Source: Roseateles sp049532965 (GTDB lineage Bacteria > Pseudomonadota > Gammaproteobacteria > Burkholderiales > Burkholderiaceae_C). Taken from it: a DNA stretch of 64,000 bases. A program made the position numbers and the translations under genes. Under the pieces are notes generated by a model, which worked only from the letters and a program-made list of their open reading frames with translations, searched no databases and was not told the origin of the DNA. The stretch lies in NCBI RefSeq assembly GCF_049532965.1, contig NZ_CP186694.1, positions 930,001 through 994,000 on the forward strand, read 5' to 3'. This document shows, in pieces, positions 36,008 through 44,523 of the stretch. Position 1 is the first letter of the stretch. Every line of letters begins with the position of its first letter.

Positions 36008-39000
36008 ATGACGCGCATGCGAAAGACGGTCACGGCGCGTTGGATGGCTCGCTGGATGGGGCGGAGGGTGATGGTGGTCTTGGGCGCGGTCGCGATCGTG
36101 CCTGCGGCACTTGCGCAGACGCCGGCCAATCCCTACGCCTACAGCCGGACCAGCGCGATCAGCTACCGCGCGGATGGTCTCGTCGACACCGAAACGGTCG
36201 AGCCCGATCAGCCGCAGCTGTGCACGGTCTCCAGGCACGGCTATGACGAGAAGGGCAATCGCACGAGCACGCAGATCGCCAACTGTGCCAATGCGAGCGG
36301 CACCGCGCTGTTCACTACACGCGTCTCGGGCGCGACCTTTGGCGGCGGGACGTTCATCAATGGCCAGGGGGTGCCGGCTGCGGACAAACTGTTCGCGACG
36401 ACCCTGACGAATGCCGCCGGACATGTGGAGTCGCGTCAGTACGATCCCCGCTTCGGCGCGGTGACGCAGGTCATCGGTCCCAATGGCCTGCCGACGCGGT
36501 GGGAGGTTGACGACTTCGGACGCAAGACGCGCGAAACGCGCGCGGACGGCACGAGCACGGTCAGCTTCCATTGCCTGATCGGGGCTGGCGTCGACACGAG
36601 CAGCAACTCGCCGGAGTGCACGGGCCTGACGCTGACGGACAAGCCGGAGGGCGCATGGACGCTGGTCCATGTCGAACCGCGCAACGTATCCAACCAGAAG
36701 ATGGGCCCCTTCGCGCGGGTCTATGCGGACGCGTTGGGGCGCGAGATCCGGACTTCGACCGAGAGCTTCGACGGCGCGGGTCAGCGCGGCGATGCGCGAC
36801 TGGTCGTGAAGGACACCGTCTACGACGAGTTCGGCGCGAAGGTCCTGGAGAGTCAGCCGTACTTTCTCGACCGGCGGGCATCGAGGCAGGATCTGGCGGA
36901 CGCCCGAGGGGCGTCTCGGACCACGTACGACCGGCTCGGCCGGCCGACGGCGGTGTACGTGCGCGATGACCAAGGCACGACGGCGTCGGACTTCGGCCCG
37001 TTCGGGTCGGGTAACGCGGCGCAGACACGATTCGAATACAACGGGCTGACCGTCACCACCATCACCGTGGCGTCCGGCGGTCGCGAACTGCGGCGGGTGG
37101 AGGAGCGCAACGTCAACGGCAAGGCGGTGCGCATCACCGACGCGGCGGGCGCGTCGTTGGCGCATCAGCACGATGCCTTCGGTCATCTGATCGAGACCAA
37201 GGACGCGCTGCAGAACCGGATCGTCGTGGCCTACGACATCGCGGGACGCAAGGTGTCGATGAACGACCCGGATGCGGGGGCCAGTGCCTACGCCTATGAC
37301 GCGGTCGGGCAGCTCGTGAGTCAGCGCAATGCCAATCAGCTCAAAGCCGGCACGTCGAGCACGATGAGCTACGACGCGCTGGGTCGCATGACCCAGCGCA
37401 CGGTGCCCGAGTACGTCAGCACCTGGTATTTCGATCAGGACGCGGCCGGGGCCTCTTGCGGGAAGGGGCGGGTTTGCGAGATGCGCACCAGCCATGGGCT
37501 GGTCAAACGCTACAGCTACGACGGTCTGGGGCGGCCTTCTGGCAGCCGCTCGGACGTGATGGGTGGGCCGTCGATGGCGACGGCGCTGACCTATGACGCA
37601 GCGACCAGCCGGCTCGCGACGCAAACCTACCCCAGCGGCCTTCAGGTCAGCTACGGCTACACGGCGGGCGGGTTCCTGAACCGCGTGGCGCTGGCGACGG
37701 CCGTGCAAGCGGGCGGCACGTCGCTCGCCGCCGGCACGGTGGTGTGGGAAGCGCTGGCAAAGACGGCGTGGGGCGGACTGGAGTCCGAGCGCTTGCAGAA
37801 CGGCGTGAGCGAGACGCGCTCGGTGGATGGCATGACGGGGCGCCTGTATGCGTTGCGGGCCGGCATGAACGGCGGCGGTCAGGCGGTCGACCGGATCCAC
37901 GGCTGGGACGTGCAGGGCAATCTCACGAGTCGAACCGACCTGATCGGCGACGCGGTCGCGGGACCGATCTCCGAATCCTTCGTGTATGGCGACGCGCTGA
38001 ACCGACTGACGTCGTACACGGTGGCCGCCAATGCGGTGCCCAATGGCAGCCGCACGGTGACGATGACCTACAACGCGCTGGGGATGATGCTGTCCAAGAG
38101 CGATGCCGCAGGCTTCGTCTATGGCGCGCAGGGGCCGGGGGCCGTGCGTCCGCACGCCGTGCAGCAGATCCAGGGGCCGCTCTCGGGCAGCTACGTCTAT
38201 GACGACGCCGGCAATCTGCTGAGCGCGGGCGGCGCGAAGTACTCAAGCATCCGGTACACCAGCTTCAACCTGCCGGACGGGCAAGAGGGATTGCAGGGGA
38301 GCGGCACGCGATACGTGTGGCAGTACGACGAGTCGCAGGCGCGCATCCGCGAGACGCGCACGGTCGGGGGCAATGCGCGCACGACCTGGTATCTGCATCC
38401 GGACAACCAGGGCGGGCTCGGCTTTGAGCGCGAGACGGGTGGGGCAGGCGGCGAGTTGAATCGTCACTACATCGCGACGGGATCGTCGATGCTGGTGGTG
38501 GTCACGGCGGGCGGACTGCCGGCGCTCGCGGCCGCACAGACGCAACCCTCGGCGGTGGCGGCAATGACGGCCGGCAAGCTGGAGTACTGGCACAAGGATC
38601 ACCTGGGCAGCATCGTCGCGACGACAGACCAGGTGGGCGGCGTGACGGCGCGGTATGCCTATGACCCGTTCGGCAAGCGCCGATATGTCAACGGCAGCTA
38701 CGACGCCTTCGGGAACATCGTGGTCGACTGGAACGGCAGCGGGGCGGGTACGGACCGCGGGTTCACCGGGCACGAGCATCTGGATGACGTCGGCATCGTG
38801 CACATGAACGGGCGCTTGTTCGATCCCAACCTCGGCGTATTCCTTCAGCCGGATCCGTTCATCCAGTCGCCGGCCGATCTCCAGGATTACCAGCGGTATG
38901 GGTACTGCTCGAGTAATCCGATGACGTGTACGGATCCGACGGGTTATCTGAAAATTGGGGACTTCCTTGGAGGGAAGCGGTTTGGACCCGGGGGGATCAT

Positions 39001-39961
39001 CCCTCGAGTATTCGGTGACGCCGGTCTGGATCCGGTCCGTTATTGGACATTGCGCACGGTGGCCCGTAATAAGGTGGGTTACCAGCTCGGGTCCATCGTG
39101 ATCGGAATTCTGTCAACGGTTTGTAACGGCGGAGCAGTGGCGTGCGCCGCTGCCGGCTCCGCTCAGTGGTCCGGCTGGGCGGGCGGCACGATGGAACAAA
39201 ATGTGCGCGCCGGGGTATTCGCCGGGGCTTCGGCTTACATGAACGGAGTCATTGGAAGCAATTTCCAGAACTACTACTCAAATGTTGCGGCTCACGCGGC
39301 GTGGGGTTGCGTCGAGAGCGAGATTCAAGGCTCTGACTGTCGGTCGGGAGCAATCTCGGGCGCCGTTTCGACGATGTGGGTCGAAGAGGGATATCGGGCT
39401 GATACGGGTTCGAGAGCCGGAAATATGGTCGCCAACACCATGACCAACGCATTGGTCGGCGGTGCAATCAGTGCGGCCTCCGGAGGGGATTTCTGGGCCG
39501 GAGCGAAGAGCGCAGCGTTTAATTACCTATTTAATCACCTGCTGCACAAGGACGCTGTCCGCGACCTGTTCGGGATGTCTAGAGGACATCACTCCTTCGC
39601 CAAACAGTGGGCTTGGGAGTACCGCGAGCTGATCAGCGAAGATGCACTGGCCGTGCTAGGCGGCTCGACCATCGGCGGGAATGTCGTCTGGGAAGGCGAT
39701 CACCCCAACAAGTGGGGGCCTGAGCACAAGGTCTACAACGATGTAGGCGGTCGAAAGATCGTCGATGACTTCTTTGCGGAAAAGGGGATCACTTCGACGA
39801 ATCAGCTTAATGTCAAGCAGAGCTATGAGCTTCTCGACCGGCTCAAGCGCCACGAATTCAATGTCAAGATGCAGGAGTACGTCGATTACCAACAGTCGCG
39901 CGGTCGAGTCAACACTCGAGTAATTCGGCCGCGAGGCGGTACCGCCCAACCGGGAGACTGA
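36008..39961 (+). CDS. RHS-repeat polymorphic toxin with variable C-terminal domain
   Basis: 1317 aa. The N-terminal basic region plus VMVVLGAVAIVPAALAQ looks like a signal peptide. YD-type RHS repeats run from about 130 to 830 (for example YDALGRMTQRTVPEY, YSYDGLGRPSGSRSDV). The RHS core occupies about 858-980 (YWHKDHLGSIVATT, ARYAYDPFGKR, DPNLGVFLQPDPFIQ, ending DPTGYL), the usual cleavage and toxin junction. The last 337 residues are a different, lower-GC domain: a Gly/Ala-rich helical part, then GHHSFAKQWAW and GDHPNKWGPEHKVYND. These His/Asn/Glu clusters could be an HNH-like nuclease, but that is a guess. A Sel1-like gene follows after 3 bp as the likely immunity gene. Confidence 0.92.
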   Translation: MTRMRKTVTARWMARWMGRRVMVVLGAVAIVPAALAQTPANPYAYSRTSAISYRADGLVDTETVEPDQPQLCTVSRHGYDEKGNRTSTQIANCANASGTALFTTRVSGATFGGGTFINGQGVPAADKLFATTLTNAAGHVESRQYDPRFGAVTQVIGPNGLPTRWEVDDFGRKTRETRADGTSTVSFHCLIGAGVDTSSNSPECTGLTLTDKPEGAWTLVHVEPRNVSNQKMGPFARVYADALGREIRTSTESFDGAGQRGDARLVVKDTVYDEFGAKVLESQPYFLDRRASRQDLADARGASRTTYDRLGRPTAVYVRDDQGTTASDFGPFGSGNAAQTRFEYNGLTVTTITVASGGRELRRVEERNVNGKAVRITDAAGASLAHQHDAFGHLIETKDALQNRIVVAYDIAGRKVSMNDPDAGASAYAYDAVGQLVSQRNANQLKAGTSSTMSYDALGRMTQRTVPEYVSTWYFDQDAAGASCGKGRVCEMRTSHGLVKRYSYDGLGRPSGSRSDVMGGPSMATALTYDAATSRLATQTYPSGLQVSYGYTAGGFLNRVALATAVQAGGTSLAAGTVVWEALAKTAWGGLESERLQNGVSETRSVDGMTGRLYALRAGMNGGGQAVDRIHGWDVQGNLTSRTDLIGDAVAGPISESFVYGDALNRLTSYTVAANAVPNGSRTVTMTYNALGMMLSKSDAAGFVYGAQGPGAVRPHAVQQIQGPLSGSYVYDDAGNLLSAGGAKYSSIRYTSFNLPDGQEGLQGSGTRYVWQYDESQARIRETRTVGGNARTTWYLHPDNQGGLGFERETGGAGGELNRHYIATGSSMLVVVTAGGLPALAAAQTQPSAVAAMTAGKLEYWHKDHLGSIVATTDQVGGVTARYAYDPFGKRRYVNGSYDAFGNIVVDWNGSGAGTDRGFTGHEHLDDVGIVHMNGRLFDPNLGVFLQPDPFIQSPADLQDYQRYGYCSSNPMTCTDPTGYLKIGDFLGGKRFGPGGIIPRVFGDAGLDPVRYWTLRTVARNKVGYQLGSIVIGILSTVCNGGAVACAAAGSAQWSGWAGGTMEQNVRAGVFAGASAYMNGVIGSNFQNYYSNVAAHAAWGCVESEIQGSDCRSGAISGAVSTMWVEEGYRADTGSRAGNMVANTMTNALVGGAISAASGGDFWAGAKSAAFNYLFNHLLHKDAVRDLFGMSRGHHSFAKQWAWEYRELISEDALAVLGGSTIGGNVVWEGDHPNKWGPEHKVYNDVGGRKIVDDFFAEKGITSTNQLNVKQSYELLDRLKRHEFNVKMQEYVDYQQSRGRVNTRVIRPRGGTAQPGD

Positions 39962-39964
39962 GCA

Positions 39965-40477
39965 ATGTTCTGCGACTCCTTCGGCTTCGACCCTCAACGA
40001 CCTCGCGATCTCGTCAAGCAAGGTGACAACGAAGCAGCTGTCGCCTACATCAGCAAGTTCGCTGATGCCGGCTCTGTGCGCGCCATGATCGCGATGGCGG
40101 ACTACTTGTTCGATAGGGGTGACAAAGAGTCCAGTCTTGTCTGGATGGATCGCGCGGAGCTGTCCATCGCAGGCGATGACTTCGTCTCGCCGATCTATCT
40201 ATCGTCGGCATACAAACGTGGACTCGGGCGCGGGGAAGCGTACGAGCGGCATCAGAAGGCCTTTGCCCTTCGGGAACGCGTGGCCGAGTCGGGGAATGTG
40301 AGCGTCATCCACGAGATGATGAGCAACTGCCTGTACGGCCAGAACGGTGCGCCGAAGGATCATGAGCGCTTCATCTACTGGACCAAGAAGGCCGCTGCGC
40401 TGGGTTCAGAAGCCGCAATTCAGGTGCTGCGCGACGAGGGTATACCGCTGCCCGAAGGCAAGTCTCCTTCCTCTTGA
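39965..40477 (+). CDS. Sel1-repeat-like putative immunity protein
   Basis: 170 aa, no signal peptide, all-helical by pattern. Tandem helix pairs typical of Sel1/TPR folds are visible (NEAAVAYISKFADAGSVRAM, ESSLVWMDRAELS, ERFIYWTKKAAALGSEAAIQ). It starts 3 bp after the RHS toxin stop, with GGGAG upstream, and shares the toxin tip's lower GC. Placement right after the variable toxin domain is the standard location for the cognate immunity gene. A cytoplasmic location would fit protection against a cytoplasmic toxin. Direct proof would need interaction data. Confidence 0.75.
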   Translation: MFCDSFGFDPQRPRDLVKQGDNEAAVAYISKFADAGSVRAMIAMADYLFDRGDKESSLVWMDRAELSIAGDDFVSPIYLSSAYKRGLGRGEAYERHQKAFALRERVAESGNVSVIHEMMSNCLYGQNGAPKDHERFIYWTKKAAALGSEAAIQVLRDEGIPLPEGKSPSS

Positions 40478-40479
40478 TC

Positions 40480-40700
40480 TCAAGGCTCGAACGCTTCGAC
40501 GGTGAGCCCCTGAACCGCTCCGAAGTGCTTGAAGTTGGCGGTGAGCACCGGTAGCCCATGATTGAGCGCGGTAGCGGCGATGAGCGCATCGCCCATCTGC
40601 AGCCCGTGGCTCAAGGTGATGGTCTCCATCAACTCGATGGCCCGCTGCGTGATGGCTTCGGTGACCGGCAGCAGCGTGGCCGGAAGGCCAGCGGCCTCGG
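40480..40700 (-). pseudogene. VapC-type PIN-domain toxin remnant (C-terminal part only)
   Basis: Reading the minus strand to a TGA at 40480 gives about 75 residues matching the end of VapC toxins: LPVTEAITQRAIELMETI, LSHGLQMGDALIAATALNHG, LPVLTANFKHF and GLTVEAF. The third catalytic acid (in GDALIAA) is kept, but the N-terminal half with the first acids is gone. The match ends at about 40690, beside a sequence resembling the end of a mobile element, and a TGA on the reading frame follows. No antitoxin gene is present. Confidence 0.75.
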
Positions 40701-40713
40701 GGTCACAGCGGCC

Positions 40714-40769
40714 TAGGGGTCAGGTCTTCAGTTTTAAGCGCAGAGACGGTGACCACGCCCGTGGTCACC
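40714..40769. mobile_element. Possible mobile-element end with REP-like palindrome
   Basis: TAGGGGTCAGGTCTTCAG at 40714 is followed by a perfect 10-bp inverted repeat (GGTGACCACG, two bases, CGTGGTCACC; 40748-40769). The GGGGTCAGGTCTT start resembles sequences I associate with the ends of REP-associated tyrosine-transposase (IS200-like) elements. No transposase gene remains. Its position exactly where the vapC match breaks off supports an insertion or deletion scar. Confidence 0.4.
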
Positions 40770-40866
40770 CGTGCTGCGTAAAGCTTGCCTGCAACGTCGC
40801 GCTCGCAAGCGGACCCCCCTGAAACCCCGTGTAATCCCTATCCTGGTGCCCCGACGCACCACCTAA

Positions 40867-40878
40867 GATAGCGCTATC
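40867..40878. promoter_or_regulatory. Upstream operator of the gluconokinase-TRAP operon
   Basis: GATAGCGCTATC is a perfect 12-bp palindrome sharing its core with the site at 40973-40986; the two centres are 107 bp apart, about ten DNA turns, which would favour repressor looping. It is likely bound by the LacI-type protein encoded at 31190-32215. Confidence 0.65.
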
Positions 40879-40972
40879 CCGCCGCGAGTGCTCCAGGCGG
40901 CGGGGCTTCCTCGGCGACGAGGGCTCCACGGCGAACCGGCCTCCCCCGATCGCCGTCTCTTTTCAGCTTTTG

Positions 40973-40986
40973 GGATAGCGCTATCC
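40973..40986. promoter_or_regulatory. Operator abutting the gluconokinase start
   Basis: GGATAGCGCTATCC is a perfect 14-bp palindrome ending two bases before the annotated ATG at 40988, leaving no room for a ribosome site. Either the transcript is leaderless, or the real start is a little downstream in the same frame. Confidence 0.7.
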
Positions 40987-40987
40987 A

Positions 40988-41536
40988 ATGACATCGACGA
41001 CGGTCATCGCCGCTCCACTCTCCGCTCGCGCCCTGGTGGTGATGGGCGTTGCCGGCTGCGGCAAGACCAGCGTCGGCGAGGCGCTCGCCCGCGCGCTCGG
41101 CTGGGCCTTCATCGAGGGCGACGCCCACCACGCCCCGGCCTCCATCGCCAAGATGCAGGCCGGCCAGGCGCTCACCGACGACGACCGCTGGGGCTGGCTG
41201 GACCGCCTCGGCCAGATGCTGGCGGACCAGGCCCCCGTGGTGCTGAGCTGCTCCGCCCTCAAGCGCGCCTACCGCGACCGCCTGCGCGCCGCCTGCCCGT
41301 CGCTCGCCTTCGTCTACATGGACATCGACAAGCCGCTCGCCCTGCAGCGCGTGGCCGCCCGCGCCGCCGCCCACATCTTCCCGGCGAGCCTGGTCGACAG
41401 CCAGTTCGCCACGCTCGAGCCGCCGATCGGCGAGCCCGGCGTCGTCACCGTGCCCGCCGCGCTGAGCCTGCACGAGCAGGTCGAGCGAGCGCTCGCGCTG
41501 CTCGCGTCGCCGAACAACCAGGAGACAGCCCCATGA
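40988..41536 (+). CDS. gntK: Gluconokinase
   Basis: 182-aa P-loop kinase that phosphorylates D-gluconate to 6-phosphogluconate, feeding the Entner-Doudoroff or pentose phosphate route. Walker A is VMGVAGCGKTSVGEAL, the substrate loop is EGDAHHAPASIAKM, and CSALKRAYRDRLR is the lid-region signature of GntK. The ATG at 40988 directly follows an operator; the family N terminus would also allow a start near 41036-41042. Its stop overlaps the next start as ATGA, so kinase and transporter form one operon. Confidence 0.93.
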   Translation: MTSTTVIAAPLSARALVVMGVAGCGKTSVGEALARALGWAFIEGDAHHAPASIAKMQAGQALTDDDRWGWLDRLGQMLADQAPVVLSCSALKRAYRDRLRAACPSLAFVYMDIDKPLALQRVAARAAAHIFPASLVDSQFATLEPPIGEPGVVTVPAALSLHEQVERALALLASPNNQETAP

Positions 41537-42066
41537 CCACGCCCCCCGAGCACGCGCCCGCCGCCTCAGCGGCATCCGTCCGGCGTTCGCGCTGGCAAAC
41601 CGCGAGCGAGGCCGCGATGGCGCTGTGCCTGGCCGTCATGGCGCTGGCCGTCTTCGTCAACGTCGTCCTGCGCTACGGCTTCGGTAGCGGTATCGCCGCC
41701 AGCGAGGAACTCTCGCGGCTGCTGTTCGTCTGGATGGTCTTCATCGGCGCCACCGCCGCCTATCCGCTCGGCGAGCACATGGCCTTCACCAGCCTGCTGC
41801 TGCCGCTGCGCCGCAAGCCCGCCGTCCTGCGCGCGATCACCGCGCTGATCCGCATCGCCGTCATCGCCGCCGCCGGGCTGGTGGGGTGGGGCGCGTGGCA
41901 GCAGGTCGTCGTCGGGATGGAAAGCCGGTCCGTGGTGCTGGGCTATTCCAACGCGCTGCTGCCGCTGCCGGCACTGCTGGCCTGCGCCGCCATCGCCGCC
42001 ATGGCGCTGTGGGAACTGATCCGCCACCGTCCGCTCGACCTCGAGCACGAGTCGGATGTCGAGTAA
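41533..42066 (+). CDS. TRAP transporter small membrane subunit (DctQ type)
   Basis: 177 aa with four hydrophobic segments: AMALCLAVMALAVFVNVVLR, LLFVWMVFIGATAAYPLG, IAVIAAAGLVGWGAW and ALLACAAIAAMALWELI. The helix motif EELSRLLFVWMVFIG is typical of DctQ. It is the small membrane subunit that docks with the large DctM subunit. ATG overlaps the gluconokinase stop. The pairing with gluconokinase suggests gluconate or another sugar acid as cargo. Confidence 0.93.
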   Translation: MTTPPEHAPAASAASVRRSRWQTASEAAMALCLAVMALAVFVNVVLRYGFGSGIAASEELSRLLFVWMVFIGATAAYPLGEHMAFTSLLLPLRRKPAVLRAITALIRIAVIAAAGLVGWGAWQQVVVGMESRSVVLGYSNALLPLPALLACAAIAAMALWELIRHRPLDLEHESDVE

Positions 42067-42084
42067 GCGCCGGGCGCATCGATC

Positions 42085-43377
42085 ATGAGCAACGAAGCAC
42101 TCTCCTTCCTCGTTTTCGCTGGCGGCATGCTGCTGCTGATGGGCCTGGGCATTCCGATGGCCTTCGCGCTGGTGCTGACGGGCGCCGGCATGGCCTGGGC
42201 GCTGGACTTCTGGGACACGCAGCTGCTGGCGCAGAACCTGGTCGCCGGCATCGACAGCTTCCCGCTGCTGGCCGTGCCCTTCTTCATCCTGGCCGGCGAG
42301 CTGATGAACGCCGGCGGCATCAGCCGCCGCATCATCCACATGGCGCAGGCCTGGGTCGGCCACATTCCCGGCGGACTCGGCTTCGTCGCGATCGGCGCCT
42401 CGGTGCTGATGGCCAGCATGAGCGGCTCGGCGCTCGCCGACACCGCCGCGCTCGCGACCATCCTGCTGCCGATGATGCAGCGCCACGGTTATCCGATGGG
42501 CACCTCGGCCGGCCTGATCGCGTCGGGCGGCATCATCGCGCCCATCATTCCGCCGTCCATGCCCTTCGTGATCTATGGCGTGACGACCAACACCTCGATC
42601 TCCGCGCTGTTCCTGTCCGGCATCGTGCCGGGCCTGATCATGGGCGCAGGCCTGCTGGTCGCCTGGAAGCTGCAACTGCGCCGCATCAACCTGCCGCCCG
42701 GCACCGCGCTGCCGATGGGGGAACGCGTCAAGGCCACGGCCAAGGCGTTCTGGGCGCTGCTGATGCCGCTGATCATCATCGGCGGCATGAAGACCGGCGT
42801 CTTCACCCCGACCGAGGCCGCCGTCGTGGCCGCGTTCTATGCGCTGACCATCAGCTTCGCAGTGCACCGCGAGATGACCCTGCGCGACCTGCATGGCGTG
42901 CTGGTGCGCGCGGCCAAGACGACGGCGATCGTGATGTTCCTGTGCGCCGGCGCGCAGGTCGCCAGCTACATGATCACGCTGGCCGACCTGCCTGGCGTGC
43001 TGAGCGGCTGGCTCGGCGGGCTGATCGAATCGCCGCGGCTGCTGATGGCGCTCATGATGCTGATCCTCGTGCTGATCGGCACCGCGCTCGACCTGACGCC
43101 GACGATCCTGATCTTCGCCCCCGTGATGCTGCCCATCGCCGTCAAGGCCGGCATCGATCCGGTGTACTTCGGCCTGATGTTCGTGCTCAACGGCGCCATC
43201 GGCCTGATCACGCCGCCGGTGGGCACCGTGCTCAACGTCGTGGCCGGCGTGGGCCGGCTCTCGATGCACCAGGTCATCAAGGGCGTGAATCCGTTCCTGC
43301 TGACCTACACGCTGATCCTGGCGCTGTTCACCGTCTTCCCCGAACTGGTGACGGCCCCGGTCAAGTGGATGCGCTGA
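42085..43377 (+). CDS. TRAP transporter large permease (DctM type)
   Basis: 430-aa multi-helix permease of the ion-transporter superfamily, which moves the solute with sodium. Family motifs include FAGGMLLLMGLGIPMAFALV, AVPFFILAGELMNAGGIS, MSGSALADTAALATILLPMM, GGIIAPIIPPSMPFVIYG and NGAIGLITPPVGTVLNVV. Length is normal. It lies 18 bp after the small subunit and 41 bp before the binding protein. Confidence 0.97.
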   Translation: MSNEALSFLVFAGGMLLLMGLGIPMAFALVLTGAGMAWALDFWDTQLLAQNLVAGIDSFPLLAVPFFILAGELMNAGGISRRIIHMAQAWVGHIPGGLGFVAIGASVLMASMSGSALADTAALATILLPMMQRHGYPMGTSAGLIASGGIIAPIIPPSMPFVIYGVTTNTSISALFLSGIVPGLIMGAGLLVAWKLQLRRINLPPGTALPMGERVKATAKAFWALLMPLIIIGGMKTGVFTPTEAAVVAAFYALTISFAVHREMTLRDLHGVLVRAAKTTAIVMFLCAGAQVASYMITLADLPGVLSGWLGGLIESPRLLMALMMLILVLIGTALDLTPTILIFAPVMLPIAVKAGIDPVYFGLMFVLNGAIGLITPPVGTVLNVVAGVGRLSMHQVIKGVNPFLLTYTLILALFTVFPELVTAPVKWMR

Positions 43378-43418
43378 CCGCGCCGCCAGCCCCTTCCTCA
43401 TTCCTCCAGGAGACAACC

Positions 43419-44450
43419 ATGAGCTTCAAGACCCGCCGCCGCACCCTGGCCGCCGCCGTCGCGCTGGCCACCGTCACGCTGGCCGCCGCGCTGCCCGCAC
43501 AGGCCGCCGACATCAAGCCGCGCATGATCCGCTTCGGCTACGGCCTGGCCGAGAACAGCAACCAGGGCCGTGCGGTGAAGGTCTTCGCGGACGAGGTGCA
43601 GAAGCTCTCCGGCGGCAAGATGCGCGTGCGCGCGATCGGCGCCGCGGCGCTCGGTCCGGACACCCAGATGCAGCAGGCGCTGATCGGCGGCGCGCAGGAA
43701 ATGATGGTGGGCTCGACCGCGACGCTGGTGGGCATCGCCAAGGAGATGGCGCTGTGGGACACGCCGTTCCTCGTGAACAACGTGCGCGAGGCCGACGCGC
43801 TGCTCGATGGTCCGGTGGGCGACAAGGTGCGCGCCAAGCTGTCGGACAAGGGCATGGTGGGCCTGGTGTACTGGGAGAACGGTTTCCGCAACCTGACCAA
43901 CAGCAAGCATGCGGTCAACAAGCTGGAAGACCTGAATGGCATCAAGCTGCGCGTGATGCAGAACAACGTGTTCCTGGACAGCTTCAAGCAACTGGGCGCG
44001 AACGCGGTGCCGCTGCCGTACTCGGAGCTGTTCACGGCGCTGGAGACCAATGCCGTGGACGGTCAGGAGAACCCGTACAACACGATCCTGTCGGCCAAGT
44101 TCTATGAGGTGCAGAAGTACCTGACCGTGACCAATCACGTCTACAGCCCGTGGATCGTGACGGTGAGCAAGAAGTTCTGGGACGGCCTGTCCAAGGACGA
44201 GCAGGCGATCCTGCAGCAGGCCGCGATCAAGAGCCGCGACTTCGAACGCAAGGACACGCGCGAGGAAGCGGCCAAGGCGCTGGCCGAGCTCAAGGCCAAG
44301 GGCATGGCGGTCAACGAGCTGAGCCCGGCCGAGACCGCGCGCATGCGTGACCGGCTCACACGCGTGAACGCCGGCATCGCGACGCAGGTCGGCATGGACC
44401 TGTGGAACGAGGCGCAGGGGCAACTGGCGAAGATGCGCGGCGCGAAGTGA
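43419..44450 (+). CDS. TRAP transporter periplasmic binding protein (DctP type)
   Basis: 343 aa. A Sec signal peptide ends LPAQA at about residue 29. The mature protein has the DctP fold: IRFGYGLAENSNQGRAVKVF, a solute-contacting region with LVYWENGFRNLTNSK, the conserved KLEDLNGIKLRVMQNNVFLD, and PLPYSELFTALETNAVDGQE. Start at 43419 follows AGGAGACAACC. It captures the solute in the periplasm and passes it to the DctQM permease. Context suggests a sugar acid such as gluconate. A likely terminator hairpin follows. Confidence 0.96.
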   Translation: MSFKTRRRTLAAAVALATVTLAAALPAQAADIKPRMIRFGYGLAENSNQGRAVKVFADEVQKLSGGKMRVRAIGAAALGPDTQMQQALIGGAQEMMVGSTATLVGIAKEMALWDTPFLVNNVREADALLDGPVGDKVRAKLSDKGMVGLVYWENGFRNLTNSKHAVNKLEDLNGIKLRVMQNNVFLDSFKQLGANAVPLPYSELFTALETNAVDGQENPYNTILSAKFYEVQKYLTVTNHVYSPWIVTVSKKFWDGLSKDEQAILQQAAIKSRDFERKDTREEAAKALAELKAKGMAVNELSPAETARMRDRLTRVNAGIATQVGMDLWNEAQGQLAKMRGAK

Positions 44451-44478
44451 CGCTGGCCGCGCCTCGGCGGTCAAGTTA

Positions 44479-44503
44479 GGCTGTGGTCTTCTTCGCCACA
44501 GCC
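44479..44503 (+). terminator. Terminator hairpin of the gluconokinase-TRAP operon
   Basis: GGCTGTGG and CCACAGCC pair perfectly over a nine-base loop, 28 bp past the binding-protein stop, followed by GCATTTCG. The T tract is short, so strength is uncertain. Confidence 0.5.
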
Positions 44504-44523
44504 GCATTTCGCGACCGCCTGCC

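Noticed and set aside
33866..38155. A 1429-residue minus-strand frame across the SpvB and RHS genes.
   Set aside because: It spans two real plus-strand genes and reads as Arg/His/Ala-rich shadow sequence.
40562..40822. An 86-residue plus-strand frame opposite the vapC remnant.
   Set aside because: The minus strand gives recognisable PIN-domain motifs; this frame has none.
40867..40986. The GATAGCGCTATC palindromes as terminator stems.
   Set aside because: They have no loop or T tract, and the same sequence recurs in front of the matching repressor gene, which fits operators better.
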